DNA from: an uncultured Senegalimassilia sp.
Lineage (GTDB): Bacteria > Actinomycetota > Coriobacteriia > Coriobacteriales > Eggerthellaceae
Direction: 5' to 3'
DNA: 64,000 nucleotides
Assembly: GCF_934636665.1 (NCBI RefSeq)
Contig: NZ_CAKUAT010000013.1
Span: forward strand, 7,038 to 71,037
Shown here: positions 9,077 through 18,629 of the stretch, one piece after another
Layout of the letters: the number at the start of each line of letters is the position of its first letter
Numbering within the stretch: position 1 is the first letter of the stretch
Program-made: the position numbers and the translations under genes
Notes under the pieces: model-generated
What the model was told of the DNA's origin: nothing
The model's input: only the letters and a program-made list of their open reading frames with translations
Databases searched by the model: none

Positions 9077-10456
9077 TCACCTCCGGGATGAAGAATGCGT
9101 TTGACGGCGTCGCGCGCTTTGCGGGGCGCGCGTGCGCGAATCGGCGCGGCCACGGCTGCGCGGCGCGTCGTCGAAGCTGCGGGGGTCGTCGTCGACCGCG
9201 CGCACGACGCGCAGGTTCGCGCGGCGTCGATCGTAGACGGTGGTGTTGTCGGCGTTTCGCGCGACGGCCATGATGATGCCGACCATCATGAGCGATGCGA
9301 TGAGCGACGAGCCGCCTGCGGACACGAACGGCAGAGGCTTGCCCGTGGTGGGCACGAGTCCGATAACGCAGCCCATGTTCAAAAACGCCTGGAACACGAG
9401 CATGACGGTGACGCTGCCCGCCACGATGCGCTCGTTGGGCGTTGCCGCGGCGCGCGCGATGCGCATGCCGGCGAACAGGATGCAGCAGAACAGCGCGATG
9501 ACCACGAGCGCGCCGAGCATGCCGAACTCCTCACCGATGATGGAGAACACGAAGTCGGTCTCGGCCTCGGGGAGGTAGTCGTACTTCTCGCTGGAGTTGC
9601 CCAGGCCCACGCCGAACAGGCCGCCCTCGGCGAACGCGTAGAACGAGTGGATGGTCTGGTAACCGTTTCCCCTGCCGCCTTCACCGTCGTTCCAGGGGTT
9701 GTACACCACGAAGCGGTCCTGGCGGTAGCCCGAGCCGAACAAGACGATGGCGACGACCGCGACGACTGCCGCGCCGGCGATGGCGAGCATGAGCTTCGCA
9801 GGGGCGCCGCCGAACCACAGCACCGCGTACACGCCCACGAAGATGATGATGGTGGTTCCCAGGTCCGACTGCGTGAACAGCAAAAACAACGTGGGAACGG
9901 CCACGTATATGGCCGCCCTGATCATGGTGGCGTTGAACTCGGCGCCTTCGTTGAGATCGTCCATGAGGTTGGCGGCCATGAGCACGATGGCTATCTTGGC
10001 GAACTCGGAGGGCTGCAGCGAGAAGGGGCCGATGACGATCCAGCGCTGGGCGCCGAGAGCGGCGGCTCCGAAGAGGAACGTGATGACGAGCAGCGCCACG
10101 CATACCGCCCAATAGCCTTTGACGATAGCGCTCTTCCAGCCGCTGCGCGGGAGCATGAACCAGATGGCCACGGCGATGACGATGCCGGCCAGGGAATAGA
10201 TGAACTGGCTGATGAGCTTCGCCGAGGGGTTCTGCTGCGCGATGTAGTCCGAATACGAGATGGTATCGCGCAGATACTGGCCCGCCTCGGTGTCGGCATA
10301 GTAGTTCGTGGCGGCCTCGGAAAGGATGGTGACCTGCGAGGCCGAGTAGATCATGACGAAGCCAATGAGCGTAAGGGCCACCACGGCCACCAAAAGCAGC
10401 ACCTGGGGCCAGATGACCGATTCTGCATCGGAGCGCCTATTGCGCGCGGAAGCCAT
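9077..10456 (-). CDS. ftsW: SEDS peptidoglycan glycosyltransferase FtsW
   Basis: 459 aa with about ten membrane helices. SEDS motifs include GAQRWIVIGPFSLQPSEFAKIA, GLGNSSEKYDYLPEAETDFVFSIIGEE and PLPFVSAGGSSLIASLM. The basic, Arg/Ser-rich C-terminal tail (about 60 aa) extends past the last helix and ends 4 nt before the murG start. FtsW polymerises lipid II at the septum with FtsI. Between helices 1 and 2 there is a roughly 50-residue loop (TNYYADTEAGQYLRDTI...) that is longer than in E. coli. Confidence 0.96.
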   Translation of the reverse strand: MASARNRRSDAESVIWPQVLLLVAVVALTLIGFVMIYSASQVTILSEAATNYYADTEAGQYLRDTISYSDYIAQQNPSAKLISQFIYSLAGIVIAVAIWFMLPRSGWKSAIVKGYWAVCVALLVITFLFGAAALGAQRWIVIGPFSLQPSEFAKIAIVLMAANLMDDLNEGAEFNATMIRAAIYVAVPTLFLLFTQSDLGTTIIIFVGVYAVLWFGGAPAKLMLAIAGAAVVAVVAIVLFGSGYRQDRFVVYNPWNDGEGGRGNGYQTIHSFYAFAEGGLFGVGLGNSSEKYDYLPEAETDFVFSIIGEEFGMLGALVVIALFCCILFAGMRIARAAATPNERIVAGSVTVMLVFQAFLNMGCVIGLVPTTGKPLPFVSAGGSSLIASLMMVGIIMAVARNADNTTVYDRRRANLRVVRAVDDDPRSFDDAPRSRGRADSRTRAPQSARRRQTHSSSRR

Positions 10457-10468
10457 GCAAAACCGCCC

Positions 10469-11983
10469 TTACGCGCCAAGCACGGCAGCGCGAGCGGCCA
10501 CGAGCTTCTTGAATACCTCGCCGCGCTCCTCGAAGGAATGGAACTCGTCGAACGATGCGCAGGCAGGCGAGAGCAGCACCACTTCCCCGGCCTTGGCCCG
10601 TTCGAGGGCGACGTCGAGCGCGGCTTCCATATTCTTCGCCGTGAGCAGCTGGAAATCCGCCGGCGCCTGCGCTGCGCGCTCTTGGAACGCCTGGAAGAAG
10701 CGATCGCCCGCCGCGCCGAAGCACACCACGGCGCGCGTGTGGACATGGGCCGCCGCGACCAGGTCGGCCAAATCGGTGCCCTTGTCGTCGCCGCCGAGCA
10801 GCACGATGGGACGGGTATGCGGGAACGCCGCCAGCGCCTTGAGCGTGGCGTCGACGTTGGTGGCCTTCGAATCGTTGTAGCATTCGGCGCCGCGCACGGT
10901 GCCGCAAGGCTCGATGCGATGCTCGAGCGGGCTGAATATGGCAAGCGCTTCACGCACGGCCTCATCGGAAGCGCCGGCGGCCAATGCCGCCGCTGCGGCG
11001 GCAAGGGCGTTGCCGGCGTTGTGCGCGCCCTTGATCAGCAGGCTATCGGCGTTGATGAGGGCATGCTCCTGCCCTTTCAGGGCTACGGTGAGCACGCCGT
11101 CGCCGTTGATGAACGCGGCGTTTTCGGCACCGCAACGGGCGCGCATGTCGCCCTGCAGGCCATCGGCCGTGCCCATAGGGACCACGGCAAAGCCGCAACC
11201 GCCGTCGATGCCGCGCAGGCGGCGAACCTCGGCGCGCACGACGTCGTTGGAAGCGTCCATGACCGCGACCGATCCGGGAACCTGGGCAAGGTTGTCGAGC
11301 ACCTTCATCTTCGCGGCGGCGTAGTTTTCCAGCGTACGGTGCCAATGCAGATGATCGGGCGTGATGTTGAGCAGCACGGCCACGTTGGGCGCGAACAGCT
11401 TCGTGGATGCGAGTTGATACGACGACACCTCTGCCACGTAGACGTCGGTTTCGCCGGCTGCCACGGCGGAAATGCACGTGTCGCCGATGTTGCCGACGGC
11501 GGCGCTTGCCATGCCCGCGGCGCGAAGCAGGTGGTTCGTCAGAGCGGTGACGGTGGTCTTGCCGTTGGTGCCCGTGACGGCCACCCACGTGCTGGACTTG
11601 TCGGACTCGCGCCACGCGAGCTCGACCTCGCTGACGACCTCGTCGCTTACAGCGGCGGCAGAGCGGTACAGATCGGAGAACTCGGAGATGCCCGGGCTTG
11701 CGATGCACAGCTCGAAATGCCCGCCGCAGGCCTTGGCCAGACGATCAACGGCACCTTCGCCGAACTCGACGACGGCGCCGCAGCCGCGAGCCTTGACCGC
11801 ATACGCGTCGGAGGCGACATTGGACTGCCCGCCGAACACGGCCAGCTGGGCCACGCGGCTGCCGAGCTGCGTCATAAGGTAGTCCACGGCGTCATGGCCG
11901 GACTTGCCCAGGCCGAGCACAAGGACGCGGCCCAAGCTTTCGGGAGCGTGTTTTTTGCCTACAAGCATCTTCTGGTTCTCCAT
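10469..11983 (-). CDS. murD: UDP-N-acetylmuramoylalanine--D-glutamate ligase MurD
   Basis: 504 aa. RVLVLGLGKSGHDAVDYL begins the N-terminal domain, WVAVTGTNGKTTVTALTNHLL is the ATP site, ECYNDSKATNVDATLKAL and PIVLLGGDDKGTDL the C-terminal signature. It adds D-glutamate to UDP-MurNAc-L-Ala. It ends 12 nt upstream of ftsW, in line with a single transcript. Confidence 0.97.
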   Translation of the reverse strand: MENQKMLVGKKHAPESLGRVLVLGLGKSGHDAVDYLMTQLGSRVAQLAVFGGQSNVASDAYAVKARGCGAVVEFGEGAVDRLAKACGGHFELCIASPGISEFSDLYRSAAAVSDEVVSEVELAWRESDKSSTWVAVTGTNGKTTVTALTNHLLRAAGMASAAVGNIGDTCISAVAAGETDVYVAEVSSYQLASTKLFAPNVAVLLNITPDHLHWHRTLENYAAAKMKVLDNLAQVPGSVAVMDASNDVVRAEVRRLRGIDGGCGFAVVPMGTADGLQGDMRARCGAENAAFINGDGVLTVALKGQEHALINADSLLIKGAHNAGNALAAAAAALAAGASDEAVREALAIFSPLEHRIEPCGTVRGAECYNDSKATNVDATLKALAAFPHTRPIVLLGGDDKGTDLADLVAAAHVHTRAVVCFGAAGDRFFQAFQERAAQAPADFQLLTAKNMEAALDVALERAKAGEVVLLSPACASFDEFHSFEERGEVFKKLVAARAAVLGA

Positions 11984-11986
11984 ACC

Positions 11987-13024
11987 CTATGCCACCGCCA
12001 TCAAAGTTTCTGCGAAGTACACGGCGAAGCCGAGCGCGGCCAGCACGCCGGAGACGATCCAGAAGCGCACGACGACCTTCGTCTCGGACCAGCCCTTCTT
12101 CTCGAAGTGATGATGAAGCGGGGCCATGAGGAAGATGCGCTTATGGGTTTTCTTGTAGTAGAACACCTGGATCATGACCGATAGGGCCTCGGCCACGAAC
12201 AGGCCGCCGATGACGAGCACGATGAACTCGGACTTGGTGAACACCGCCAGGCAGCCGAGCGCCATGCCGAGGGCAAGGGAGCCCGTGTCGCCCATGAAGA
12301 TGTCGGCGGGAAACGAGTTGAACCACAGAAAGCCCACGCAGGCGCCGGCGAGCGCGGCCGCGAAGATGGCGGAGTCGAGCATGTCGGAGCGGTATGCGAT
12401 GGCCGCCATGACGATCATGACGATCATGACCGTGCCCGCGGCCAGGCCGTCAAGGCCGTCGGTGAGGTTGACGGCGTTGCACATGCCCATAAGCAGGATG
12501 TCCACGAACAGGATATACAGCCACGGCACCTCCACGGCACCGAAATGCGTGGTGAGCACGCCCAGGTCAAACGTGTAGATGAACGGGATCTCGACCGTGG
12601 GGGCGATGCCCATAACATTGACGGCAACCAGGCCGAACACCGTGGCGATGAGGAACTGGCCGACCAGCTTGGCCTTCGGGGTGAGGCCCAGGCTGCGCTC
12701 CTTGACCACCTTCTCGGCGTCGTCGATGAGGCCCAAGCAGCCCGTGAGGACGGTGGCGATGAGCAGCGCGAACGTTTCAGGGGTGGGATGGCCCACGACC
12801 AACGCCGTGAGGATGACGGAAACGAGCATGATGACGCCGCCCATGGTGGGCGTGCCCTGTTTCACCAAATGGCTTTCAGGGCCGTCGGCGCGCACCTGCT
12901 GGCCGATATGGCTTGATTTGAGGAACTTGATCCACGCGGGCATGAGCACCATGGTGACCGCGATGGCGACCACGATGGCCACGAACACCAAAAACGTGGG
13001 GTATGACGCGAATATATGCAACAT
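11987..13024 (-). CDS. mraY: Phospho-MurNAc-pentapeptide transferase MraY
   Basis: 345 aa with ten predicted membrane helices. Family motifs: GTPTMGGVIML, GLIDDAEKVVKERSLGLTPKAKLVGQ (catalytic Asp pair), NAVNLTDGLDGLAAGT, FNSFPADIFMGDTGSLALGMALG and APLHHHFEKKGWSE. It makes lipid I on the inner membrane face from undecaprenyl phosphate, the carrier recycled by the UppP encoded at 53,219-54,220. Confidence 0.98.
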   Translation of the reverse strand: MLHIFASYPTFLVFVAIVVAIAVTMVLMPAWIKFLKSSHIGQQVRADGPESHLVKQGTPTMGGVIMLVSVILTALVVGHPTPETFALLIATVLTGCLGLIDDAEKVVKERSLGLTPKAKLVGQFLIATVFGLVAVNVMGIAPTVEIPFIYTFDLGVLTTHFGAVEVPWLYILFVDILLMGMCNAVNLTDGLDGLAAGTVMIVMIVMAAIAYRSDMLDSAIFAAALAGACVGFLWFNSFPADIFMGDTGSLALGMALGCLAVFTKSEFIVLVIGGLFVAEALSVMIQVFYYKKTHKRIFLMAPLHHHFEKKGWSETKVVVRFWIVSGVLAALGFAVYFAETLMAVA

Positions 13025-13026
13025 AG

Positions 13027-14508
13027 CTATTCAACCAATCCTTCTACCACTTTCTCAAGGCCCATGAAATGCGAGGCCTTCACGAGCACCGCGCTGCCGG
13101 AAGCCGCATGCTCGCGAACGTCCGCAAGAGCGGCGGCGCCGTCGGCGACCATCGCGATGCGGTCAGCCGGCATGCCGGCCTTTTGCGCACCGGCCGCGAT
13201 GCCCTGGGCAAGCTGCCCGACGCACACGAGGCGGTCAAGGCCGCATTCAGCGGCGAAGGCGCCCACTTCCTCATGCAGCTGCGGCGCGAACGAGCCGAGC
13301 TCGCCCATGTCGCCGAGCACCGCGATGCGCGCTCCAGCGACATCGAGCGCGGCGAACGTGGAAAGCGACGCGCGCATGGAATCGGGGTTCGCATTGTAGG
13401 CGTCGTTGATGACGGTGAAGCCGCCCGGAGCCTCGATGACCTCTTGGCGTCCCGCCTCGGGCTTGGCGCCCGAGAGCGCTTCGGCGACCTGCGCGGCCTC
13501 CATACCGGCGGCGAATCCGACGGCGGCAGCGGAGCAGGCGTTGGACACGTTGTGCATACCGCGCAGCTCAAGGGCGCAATCCACGCGCACGGGCTCGGGC
13601 ATGCCGTCGAACCCGCAGGCGCACAGCGCGAAGCGCGGGCAACCAGCCGCATCGAGGCACACGTCCTCGGACCACACGGCCGGACGCTCCGCATCGACGG
13701 CGGAAAGGGCCGCGCGGCGATCGGCGGCCTGAGCAGTGCCGTCGTAGAGCACGCACGTGACGCCGCGGGAATCCAGATCGGCGAACTCGAGCAGCTCAGG
13801 CGTCATATCGTTTGCGGCGTTTACGAACGCCATGCCGCCTGCGGGCAGCGCCTCGAGAAGCTCGGCCTTGGCACGCGCGATGTTGCGTCGGCTGCCGAGA
13901 AGCTCGATGTGGCTTTCGCCGACGTTGGTGACAAGGCCCCATTGCGGGCGCACGAAACCACACAACTCCTCGAGCTGGTGCAGACCGCGCATGCCCATCT
14001 CGACGATGACGTTTCGCGTGTCGGCCTGGGCTGCCAGCACGGTGTTGGGGACGCCGAGCTCGTTGTTCTGGTTGCCCTTCGTGGCGCACACGCTGCCGGC
14101 TGCGGCGAGCACGTCGCGCACGAGGTTCTTCGTGGTGGTCTTGCCCGTGGACCCGGTGATACCGATAACGCGGCCTTCAAGGCGGTCGCGCCATGCGCGC
14201 GCAAGCGCTGTAACGGCGGCCTGGGTATCGGGAACTTCGATGACGGCGGCCCCGGCGGCTGCGATTTCGTCGGCCGAATCCTGGTCGAGCGCATGCTGCG
14301 CGAGCACGCACACCGCGCCCGCAGCCACGGCTGCAGCGGCGAACGCATGCCCGTCCACCCGCTCGCCGGGCAGCGCTACGTACAGCGCTCCAGGTTCGAC
14401 GTTACGGGAATCCCAGGTCAAGCTGGTAATCTCGCTCTGATGGTTTACGGGGTCGATGGAAAAGGAGCCACCCGTGGCACGGGCGGCTTCGTCGATGGTG
14501 AAACGCAT
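13027..14508 (-). CDS. murF: UDP-MurNAc-tripeptide--D-Ala-D-Ala ligase MurF
   Basis: 493 aa. SLTWDSRNVEPGALYVALPGERVDGHAF is the N-terminal domain, VIGITGSTGKTTTKNLVRDVL the P-loop, VINDAYNANPDSMRASL and IAVLGDMGELG the central and C-terminal signatures. It adds the D-Ala-D-Ala dipeptide, the last cytoplasmic step before MraY. It is 2 nt from mraY and 3 nt from murE. Confidence 0.97.
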   Translation of the reverse strand: MRFTIDEAARATGGSFSIDPVNHQSEITSLTWDSRNVEPGALYVALPGERVDGHAFAAAAVAAGAVCVLAQHALDQDSADEIAAAGAAVIEVPDTQAAVTALARAWRDRLEGRVIGITGSTGKTTTKNLVRDVLAAAGSVCATKGNQNNELGVPNTVLAAQADTRNVIVEMGMRGLHQLEELCGFVRPQWGLVTNVGESHIELLGSRRNIARAKAELLEALPAGGMAFVNAANDMTPELLEFADLDSRGVTCVLYDGTAQAADRRAALSAVDAERPAVWSEDVCLDAAGCPRFALCACGFDGMPEPVRVDCALELRGMHNVSNACSAAAVGFAAGMEAAQVAEALSGAKPEAGRQEVIEAPGGFTVINDAYNANPDSMRASLSTFAALDVAGARIAVLGDMGELGSFAPQLHEEVGAFAAECGLDRLVCVGQLAQGIAAGAQKAGMPADRIAMVADGAAALADVREHAASGSAVLVKASHFMGLEKVVEGLVE

Positions 14509-14511
14509 TGG

Positions 14512-16005
14512 TTACTCACAAGCTCCTTCGCCGAATGCACGTTCAAGCTCCTCGCGGGCGACGACGCGGTCGTCGAAGGAGAGCACTTCCTTGCCTACCA
14601 GCTGATAGTCCTCGTGGCCCTTGCCGGCCACCAGGACGGAATCGCCGGGCTTTGCAAGCTGGATGGCGTGCGCGATAGCGGCGCGGCGATCGGGCTGCAC
14701 GTCGAAGCGGCCCTCGCCCTGCCCCATGCCCGCCACGATATCGGCGATGATGGCATCGGGATCCTCGGTGCGAGGGTTGTCGGACGTGACCACGGCATGG
14801 TCGGCCGCAAGCGCGGCGCGGCCCATGATGGGGCGCTTGGATGCATCGCGGTCGCCGCCGCAGCCGAACACGCAGATGGTACGGCCGGGCGTGAGCGTCA
14901 TGATGGACCCGAGGGCCTTCTCCAAGGCATCGGGGGTGTGCGCATAGTCCACGAACACCGACACGCCGCCGTCATGCAGCGTGTGCACGCGCTCGAGGCG
15001 ACCCGGGATCTGCGGGGCCTCGCGAAGCGCGTCGATGATGGTGGACACGCCGATGCCCAGCTGGATGCCGATGCCGAACGCGCACATGATGTTCTCGACG
15101 TTGAACTTGCCCACGAGCGGGTAGTCGAACTCATAGTAGGAGCCGCGCACGTTGAGCGTGATGGAGGTGTGCGTGGGATAGTACTGGACATCCTTGGGAT
15201 GGATGAGCGCCGAGCGGTCAAAGCCCGTGGTGACCACGCTGTCGCCGGCCTCCGAGCATCGGCGCAGCAGCTCCTTGCCCCACTTGTCATCGATGCAGAT
15301 GACGCGGCGGGCAGGGTAATCTTTGCTGAACAGGCGCGCCTTCGCCTCGAAGTACGCCTCGAAGGTGTGATGGTAGTCGAGGTGGTCCTGCGTCAGGTTG
15401 GAGAACGCCGTGACCGCGAACGACGAGGCGTACGTGCGCTCAAGGTCGAGCGCGTGGCTGGAGACCTCCATGGCCACCACGTCGCAGCGCGCGTCGCGCA
15501 TGCGGGCGAGCAGATGCTGCAGGTCGGGCGATTCCGGCGTGGTGTGCGAAGATTTCTCATGTACATCGCCGATGACGGTGCCCACGGTGCCGATGACGCC
15601 CGTTCGCTTGCCCGCCACGCGGGCGATATGCTCTACCAGGTAGGTGGTAGTGGTTTTGCCGTTAGTGCCCGTGACGCCCACCAGCGAAAGCGCGCGCGAC
15701 GGATCGTCGTAGAAGCGCGCCGACGCCTCGGCCATGGCCTTGCGCGTGTCGGAAACGACCACTTCCGTGACGTCAGTGGCGTCGGCCAGGTAGACCTTGC
15801 GCTCCACCACGAGCACCTTCGCGCCATGGTCGATGGCGTCCTGGGCGAAGGTGTGGCCGTCGGTTTTCATGCCGACGATGCAGAAGAACGCGTCGCCGGG
15901 CTTGACTTTATCACTTCGATAGGCGATGCCCTCAACCTCATCTTGCGCGTTGCCGATGATGGTGCAGTCCATGCCTTCAAACAGTTCGGTGCAGGTCTTA
16001 CCCAT
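14512..16005 (-). CDS. murE: UDP-MurNAc-tripeptide synthetase MurE, meso-diaminopimelate type
   Basis: 497 aa. VGVTGTNGKTTTTYLVEHI is the ATP site and VVAMEVSSHALDLERTY a family motif. The amino-acid specificity motif reads DNPRTEDP. In characterised MurE enzymes DNPR selects meso-diaminopimelate, while lysine-adding enzymes differ, so the wall of this organism is inferred to contain mDAP. The gene lies between ftsI and murF. Confidence 0.96.
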   Translation of the reverse strand: MGKTCTELFEGMDCTIIGNAQDEVEGIAYRSDKVKPGDAFFCIVGMKTDGHTFAQDAIDHGAKVLVVERKVYLADATDVTEVVVSDTRKAMAEASARFYDDPSRALSLVGVTGTNGKTTTTYLVEHIARVAGKRTGVIGTVGTVIGDVHEKSSHTTPESPDLQHLLARMRDARCDVVAMEVSSHALDLERTYASSFAVTAFSNLTQDHLDYHHTFEAYFEAKARLFSKDYPARRVICIDDKWGKELLRRCSEAGDSVVTTGFDRSALIHPKDVQYYPTHTSITLNVRGSYYEFDYPLVGKFNVENIMCAFGIGIQLGIGVSTIIDALREAPQIPGRLERVHTLHDGGVSVFVDYAHTPDALEKALGSIMTLTPGRTICVFGCGGDRDASKRPIMGRAALAADHAVVTSDNPRTEDPDAIIADIVAGMGQGEGRFDVQPDRRAAIAHAIQLAKPGDSVLVAGKGHEDYQLVGKEVLSFDDRVVAREELERAFGEGACE

Positions 16006-16014
16006 TTGGATACC

Positions 16015-18063
16015 TCACTCAGACGTAATCCCGAATCGATCGATTGCTGCAGTCATTATATCCTTAAAGATAGGCGTGACGACACCGTCCCCAGGAACCT
16101 CATTTGCGCCCACAAAGCACACGAGTTTGCTTGACGAATCCGCCAAAAAGCCCGTGAACGCCAAGTTGTACACGTTCTTGCGGTAGCCGCCGTTCTCCTC
16201 ATCGTAGATCTCGGCCGTGGAGGTCTTGCCGGCCACGTTGAACCCGTCGATGGCGGCCTTTTGACCCGTGCCATCGGTAACGACGGTTTTGAGCATCGAT
16301 TGCATGTCGCCGAGGGCATCGGTGTTTTCGATGACCTGCGTGGTGTCGTAAGTGGGCGTGGTGCCGCTTTGCGGCATGCCGATGAGGAAGTGCGGCACGC
16401 ACTCGACGCCGTTGTTCACGATGGCGCCGTAGAATCGCGTCATCTGCAGCGGGGTGACCGACACGCCCTGACCGAACGAGACGTTGTACGCCTGCACGGC
16501 CGACCACTGGTCATAGGGCGCGAGCATGCCGAGCACGTCGGTGCCCTCCTCCCCTTCGCCGGGATAGTCCACGCCGGTGTCGGAGTGGAGGTTGTAGCGG
16601 ACGATGTGGTTGTACAACTCCTCGAAGCCCATCTTCTCCGTGGCAAGCGAGATGCCGATGTTGGAGGATTGGTCGAGGATCTGGCGCAACGTGAACGTGG
16701 CGTCGCCGCGCTCGTGTGCGTCGGAGATGGTGTAGCCGTCCGCGGTGATCGAGGCCGGGCAGAACAGCTCGGAATCGGGCGTGAGCGTGCCCGTCTCCAA
16801 GATGGCCATGGCCGAGACCGACTTGAAGATGGAGCCGGGTTCGAACAGGTCGGTGACGCACTTGAGCTGCATGGCGCCTTCCTTGACCTCGCTTCGGTCG
16901 GCGGGGTTGAACAGCGGAAGGGATGCGGCGGCGTAGATCTCGCCGGTGGAGCCGTCCATGAGCACGGCGGAGCCGCCCGTGGCGTTAAGACCCTTGCAAC
17001 CCGACGTCAGGGAATCCTCCACCTGGCGCTGCAGCTCGATGTCGATGGACACGACGATGTCCTGCCCGTCGATGGCGTCCACCTTCTCGTGCGTGCCGCT
17101 GGGAATGAGCTGGCCGGTCTGGCCGTATTCCTGCTCCATATAGCCCGGCGTACCGGAGAGCACGTCGTTGTACTGAGCCTCAAGGCCGCAGATGCCGTAA
17201 TAGTATTCGCGGTTCGTGTCCGAATCCACGCCGATGCTGCACGCACCGACCACCTGACCGCCCACCTGGGCGTTCGGGTACTCGCGACGGCTTTCGGAAA
17301 CGTAGTGGATGCCCGAGGCGATGGTTTCGGCCTTGCGGCCTGCCGCTTTGGCGTCGGCCGTCTCCTTGTTCTGCGCCTCCTCGACGCGCTCGGAGGCCAG
17401 CTGCCTGACCTCGTCGCCGACGGAGGTGTCAGCCTTGCGCTTGATGATCGAATAGTACGTGTCGCTGGCGGTGACCTTTTCCAGATAGTCCTTCGCCTCG
17501 CCGCCGAGCACCTGCGCCAGGATGCCCGCGGTCAGGTTGGGGTCGCTCACCTCGACGGGGTTGACGTAGATGGTGGTCGCGTCGACGCTGGTGGCGAGCA
17601 CCACGCCGTTGCGGTCGTATATGGTGCCGCGGCGCGGCTCGAGCACGATCTTGGACGTGCGCTGCGCCTGGGACTGCTCGGTGAACTCGGGGGCCTTGAT
17701 GACCTGCAGCCACACGAGCTTGCCGAAGAACAGCGCCACGACAAGGCCGAACAGGAACAGGGGCGCAAGCGCGCGCTCGGCATTGAGGAACGCGAGGAAG
17801 CCCGCAATGCCCGATTTGGGCTGGACGGGCTGGCGGTGGGATGCTCCGTTTCGCGAGCGGGACGTGCGCGCATCGCGCTCGGAGCGCGCGTTGCGGGAAC
17901 GGCCCTGCCCCGAAGCGCCGTGACGCCCGGAGCGGTATGCGCTGCGGGCGTCGGTGCGGCTTGCGTGTTGGCCTGACGAACGGCCGGATCTGCTGTTGTT
18001 CGCGCGACGCTGGGCATCGCGGGCGCCGCCGTCGTTGCGAGGCGGGCGGTTTCGATTCTGCAT
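16015..18063 (-). CDS. ftsI: Septal penicillin-binding protein FtsI/PBP2B (class B PBP)
   Basis: 682 aa. A very basic Arg/Ser-rich cytoplasmic tail of about 85 residues precedes one membrane helix (LAPLFLFGLVVALFFGKLVWLQVI). The dimerisation domain follows (VLEPRRGTIYDRNGVVLATSV). In the transpeptidase domain the SxxK serine is in EPGSIFKSVSAM, SxN is SSNIGIS and the third box is AGKTSTAEI, a KTS variant of KTG. It cross-links septal peptidoglycan outside the membrane, with FtsW. It is preceded by ftsL with a 6-nt gap. Confidence 0.95.
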   Translation of the reverse strand: MQNRNRPPRNDGGARDAQRRANNSRSGRSSGQHASRTDARSAYRSGRHGASGQGRSRNARSERDARTSRSRNGASHRQPVQPKSGIAGFLAFLNAERALAPLFLFGLVVALFFGKLVWLQVIKAPEFTEQSQAQRTSKIVLEPRRGTIYDRNGVVLATSVDATTIYVNPVEVSDPNLTAGILAQVLGGEAKDYLEKVTASDTYYSIIKRKADTSVGDEVRQLASERVEEAQNKETADAKAAGRKAETIASGIHYVSESRREYPNAQVGGQVVGACSIGVDSDTNREYYYGICGLEAQYNDVLSGTPGYMEQEYGQTGQLIPSGTHEKVDAIDGQDIVVSIDIELQRQVEDSLTSGCKGLNATGGSAVLMDGSTGEIYAAASLPLFNPADRSEVKEGAMQLKCVTDLFEPGSIFKSVSAMAILETGTLTPDSELFCPASITADGYTISDAHERGDATFTLRQILDQSSNIGISLATEKMGFEELYNHIVRYNLHSDTGVDYPGEGEEGTDVLGMLAPYDQWSAVQAYNVSFGQGVSVTPLQMTRFYGAIVNNGVECVPHFLIGMPQSGTTPTYDTTQVIENTDALGDMQSMLKTVVTDGTGQKAAIDGFNVAGKTSTAEIYDEENGGYRKNVYNLAFTGFLADSSSKLVCFVGANEVPGDGVVTPIFKDIMTAAIDRFGITSE

Positions 18064-18069
18064 AACGGG

Positions 18070-18534
18070 CTACTCCCCGGCGTTGGTGGCGGTCTCCACG
18101 CTGCGGGACAGGGAAAGCGACCCATCGTCGTTGGTGGAAACCACGTCTTCGGGCATGTTGATGGTACCCACTTCCGCAGGCGCCGCCATGCCGAGCTTCT
18201 CGGCCTGCATGCGCACGCGGGTGGAGTTGGAAAGCAGGCTTTGCGTGACCTCGAGCGAGCTGCCCTCGGCGCGGGCATCGTCGATCTGGCTGGAAAGCGC
18301 CTGGGATTGCATGGAGGTGGTCACGGTGGCCGCCGAAAGGGTGAGGCTTGCGATGCCCACCAGGGCCAAAACCGCCATGACGATGATCGCCGCCTTCAGC
18401 ACGAGGCCGGGCGTGACGGTGGAGGCGGGAGCGGCGGAGCGGGTGCGCTGGCCAGGCACGACGGAGATGCGCGTGCGTGGGGCGCGCTCGACGGCGCGTT
18501 CGGGATACAGGGAATACGCAGGCTGGGCGCTCAT
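18070..18534 (-). CDS. ftsL: FtsL-like division protein
   Basis: 154 aa bitopic protein: a 45-residue basic N terminus, one membrane helix (GLVLKAAIIVMAVLALVGIASLTLS) and a predicted coiled coil (SMQSQALSSQIDDARAEGSSLEVTQSLLSN), then RMQAEKLGMAAPAEVGTI. Sequence conservation of FtsL is poor. The call rests on topology and position between rsmH and ftsI. AAAGGAGG lies 6 nt before the ATG. It pairs with FtsQ/DivIB in the septal complex. Confidence 0.8.
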   Translation of the reverse strand: MSAQPAYSLYPERAVERAPRTRISVVPGQRTRSAAPASTVTPGLVLKAAIIVMAVLALVGIASLTLSAATVTTSMQSQALSSQIDDARAEGSSLEVTQSLLSNSTRVRMQAEKLGMAAPAEVGTINMPEDVVSTNDDGSLSLSRSVETATNAGE

Positions 18535-18629
18535 GCTCCACCTCCTTTCGTGTTTCTGCTTCGTTTACGGTGGCACGTTGCGCGAACGGGTTCGCTCGGT
18601 TGTCGTGTTGTTGCTGTCGTCGTGCTGCG

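Noticed and set aside
9095..12184. Very long plus-strand open frames (also 13,069-16,134 and 32,243-35,476)
   Set aside because: They run antisense to well-identified murG/ftsW/murD, murF/murE and the ABC permease. Long antisense frames are expected in GC-rich DNA and they show no family motif.
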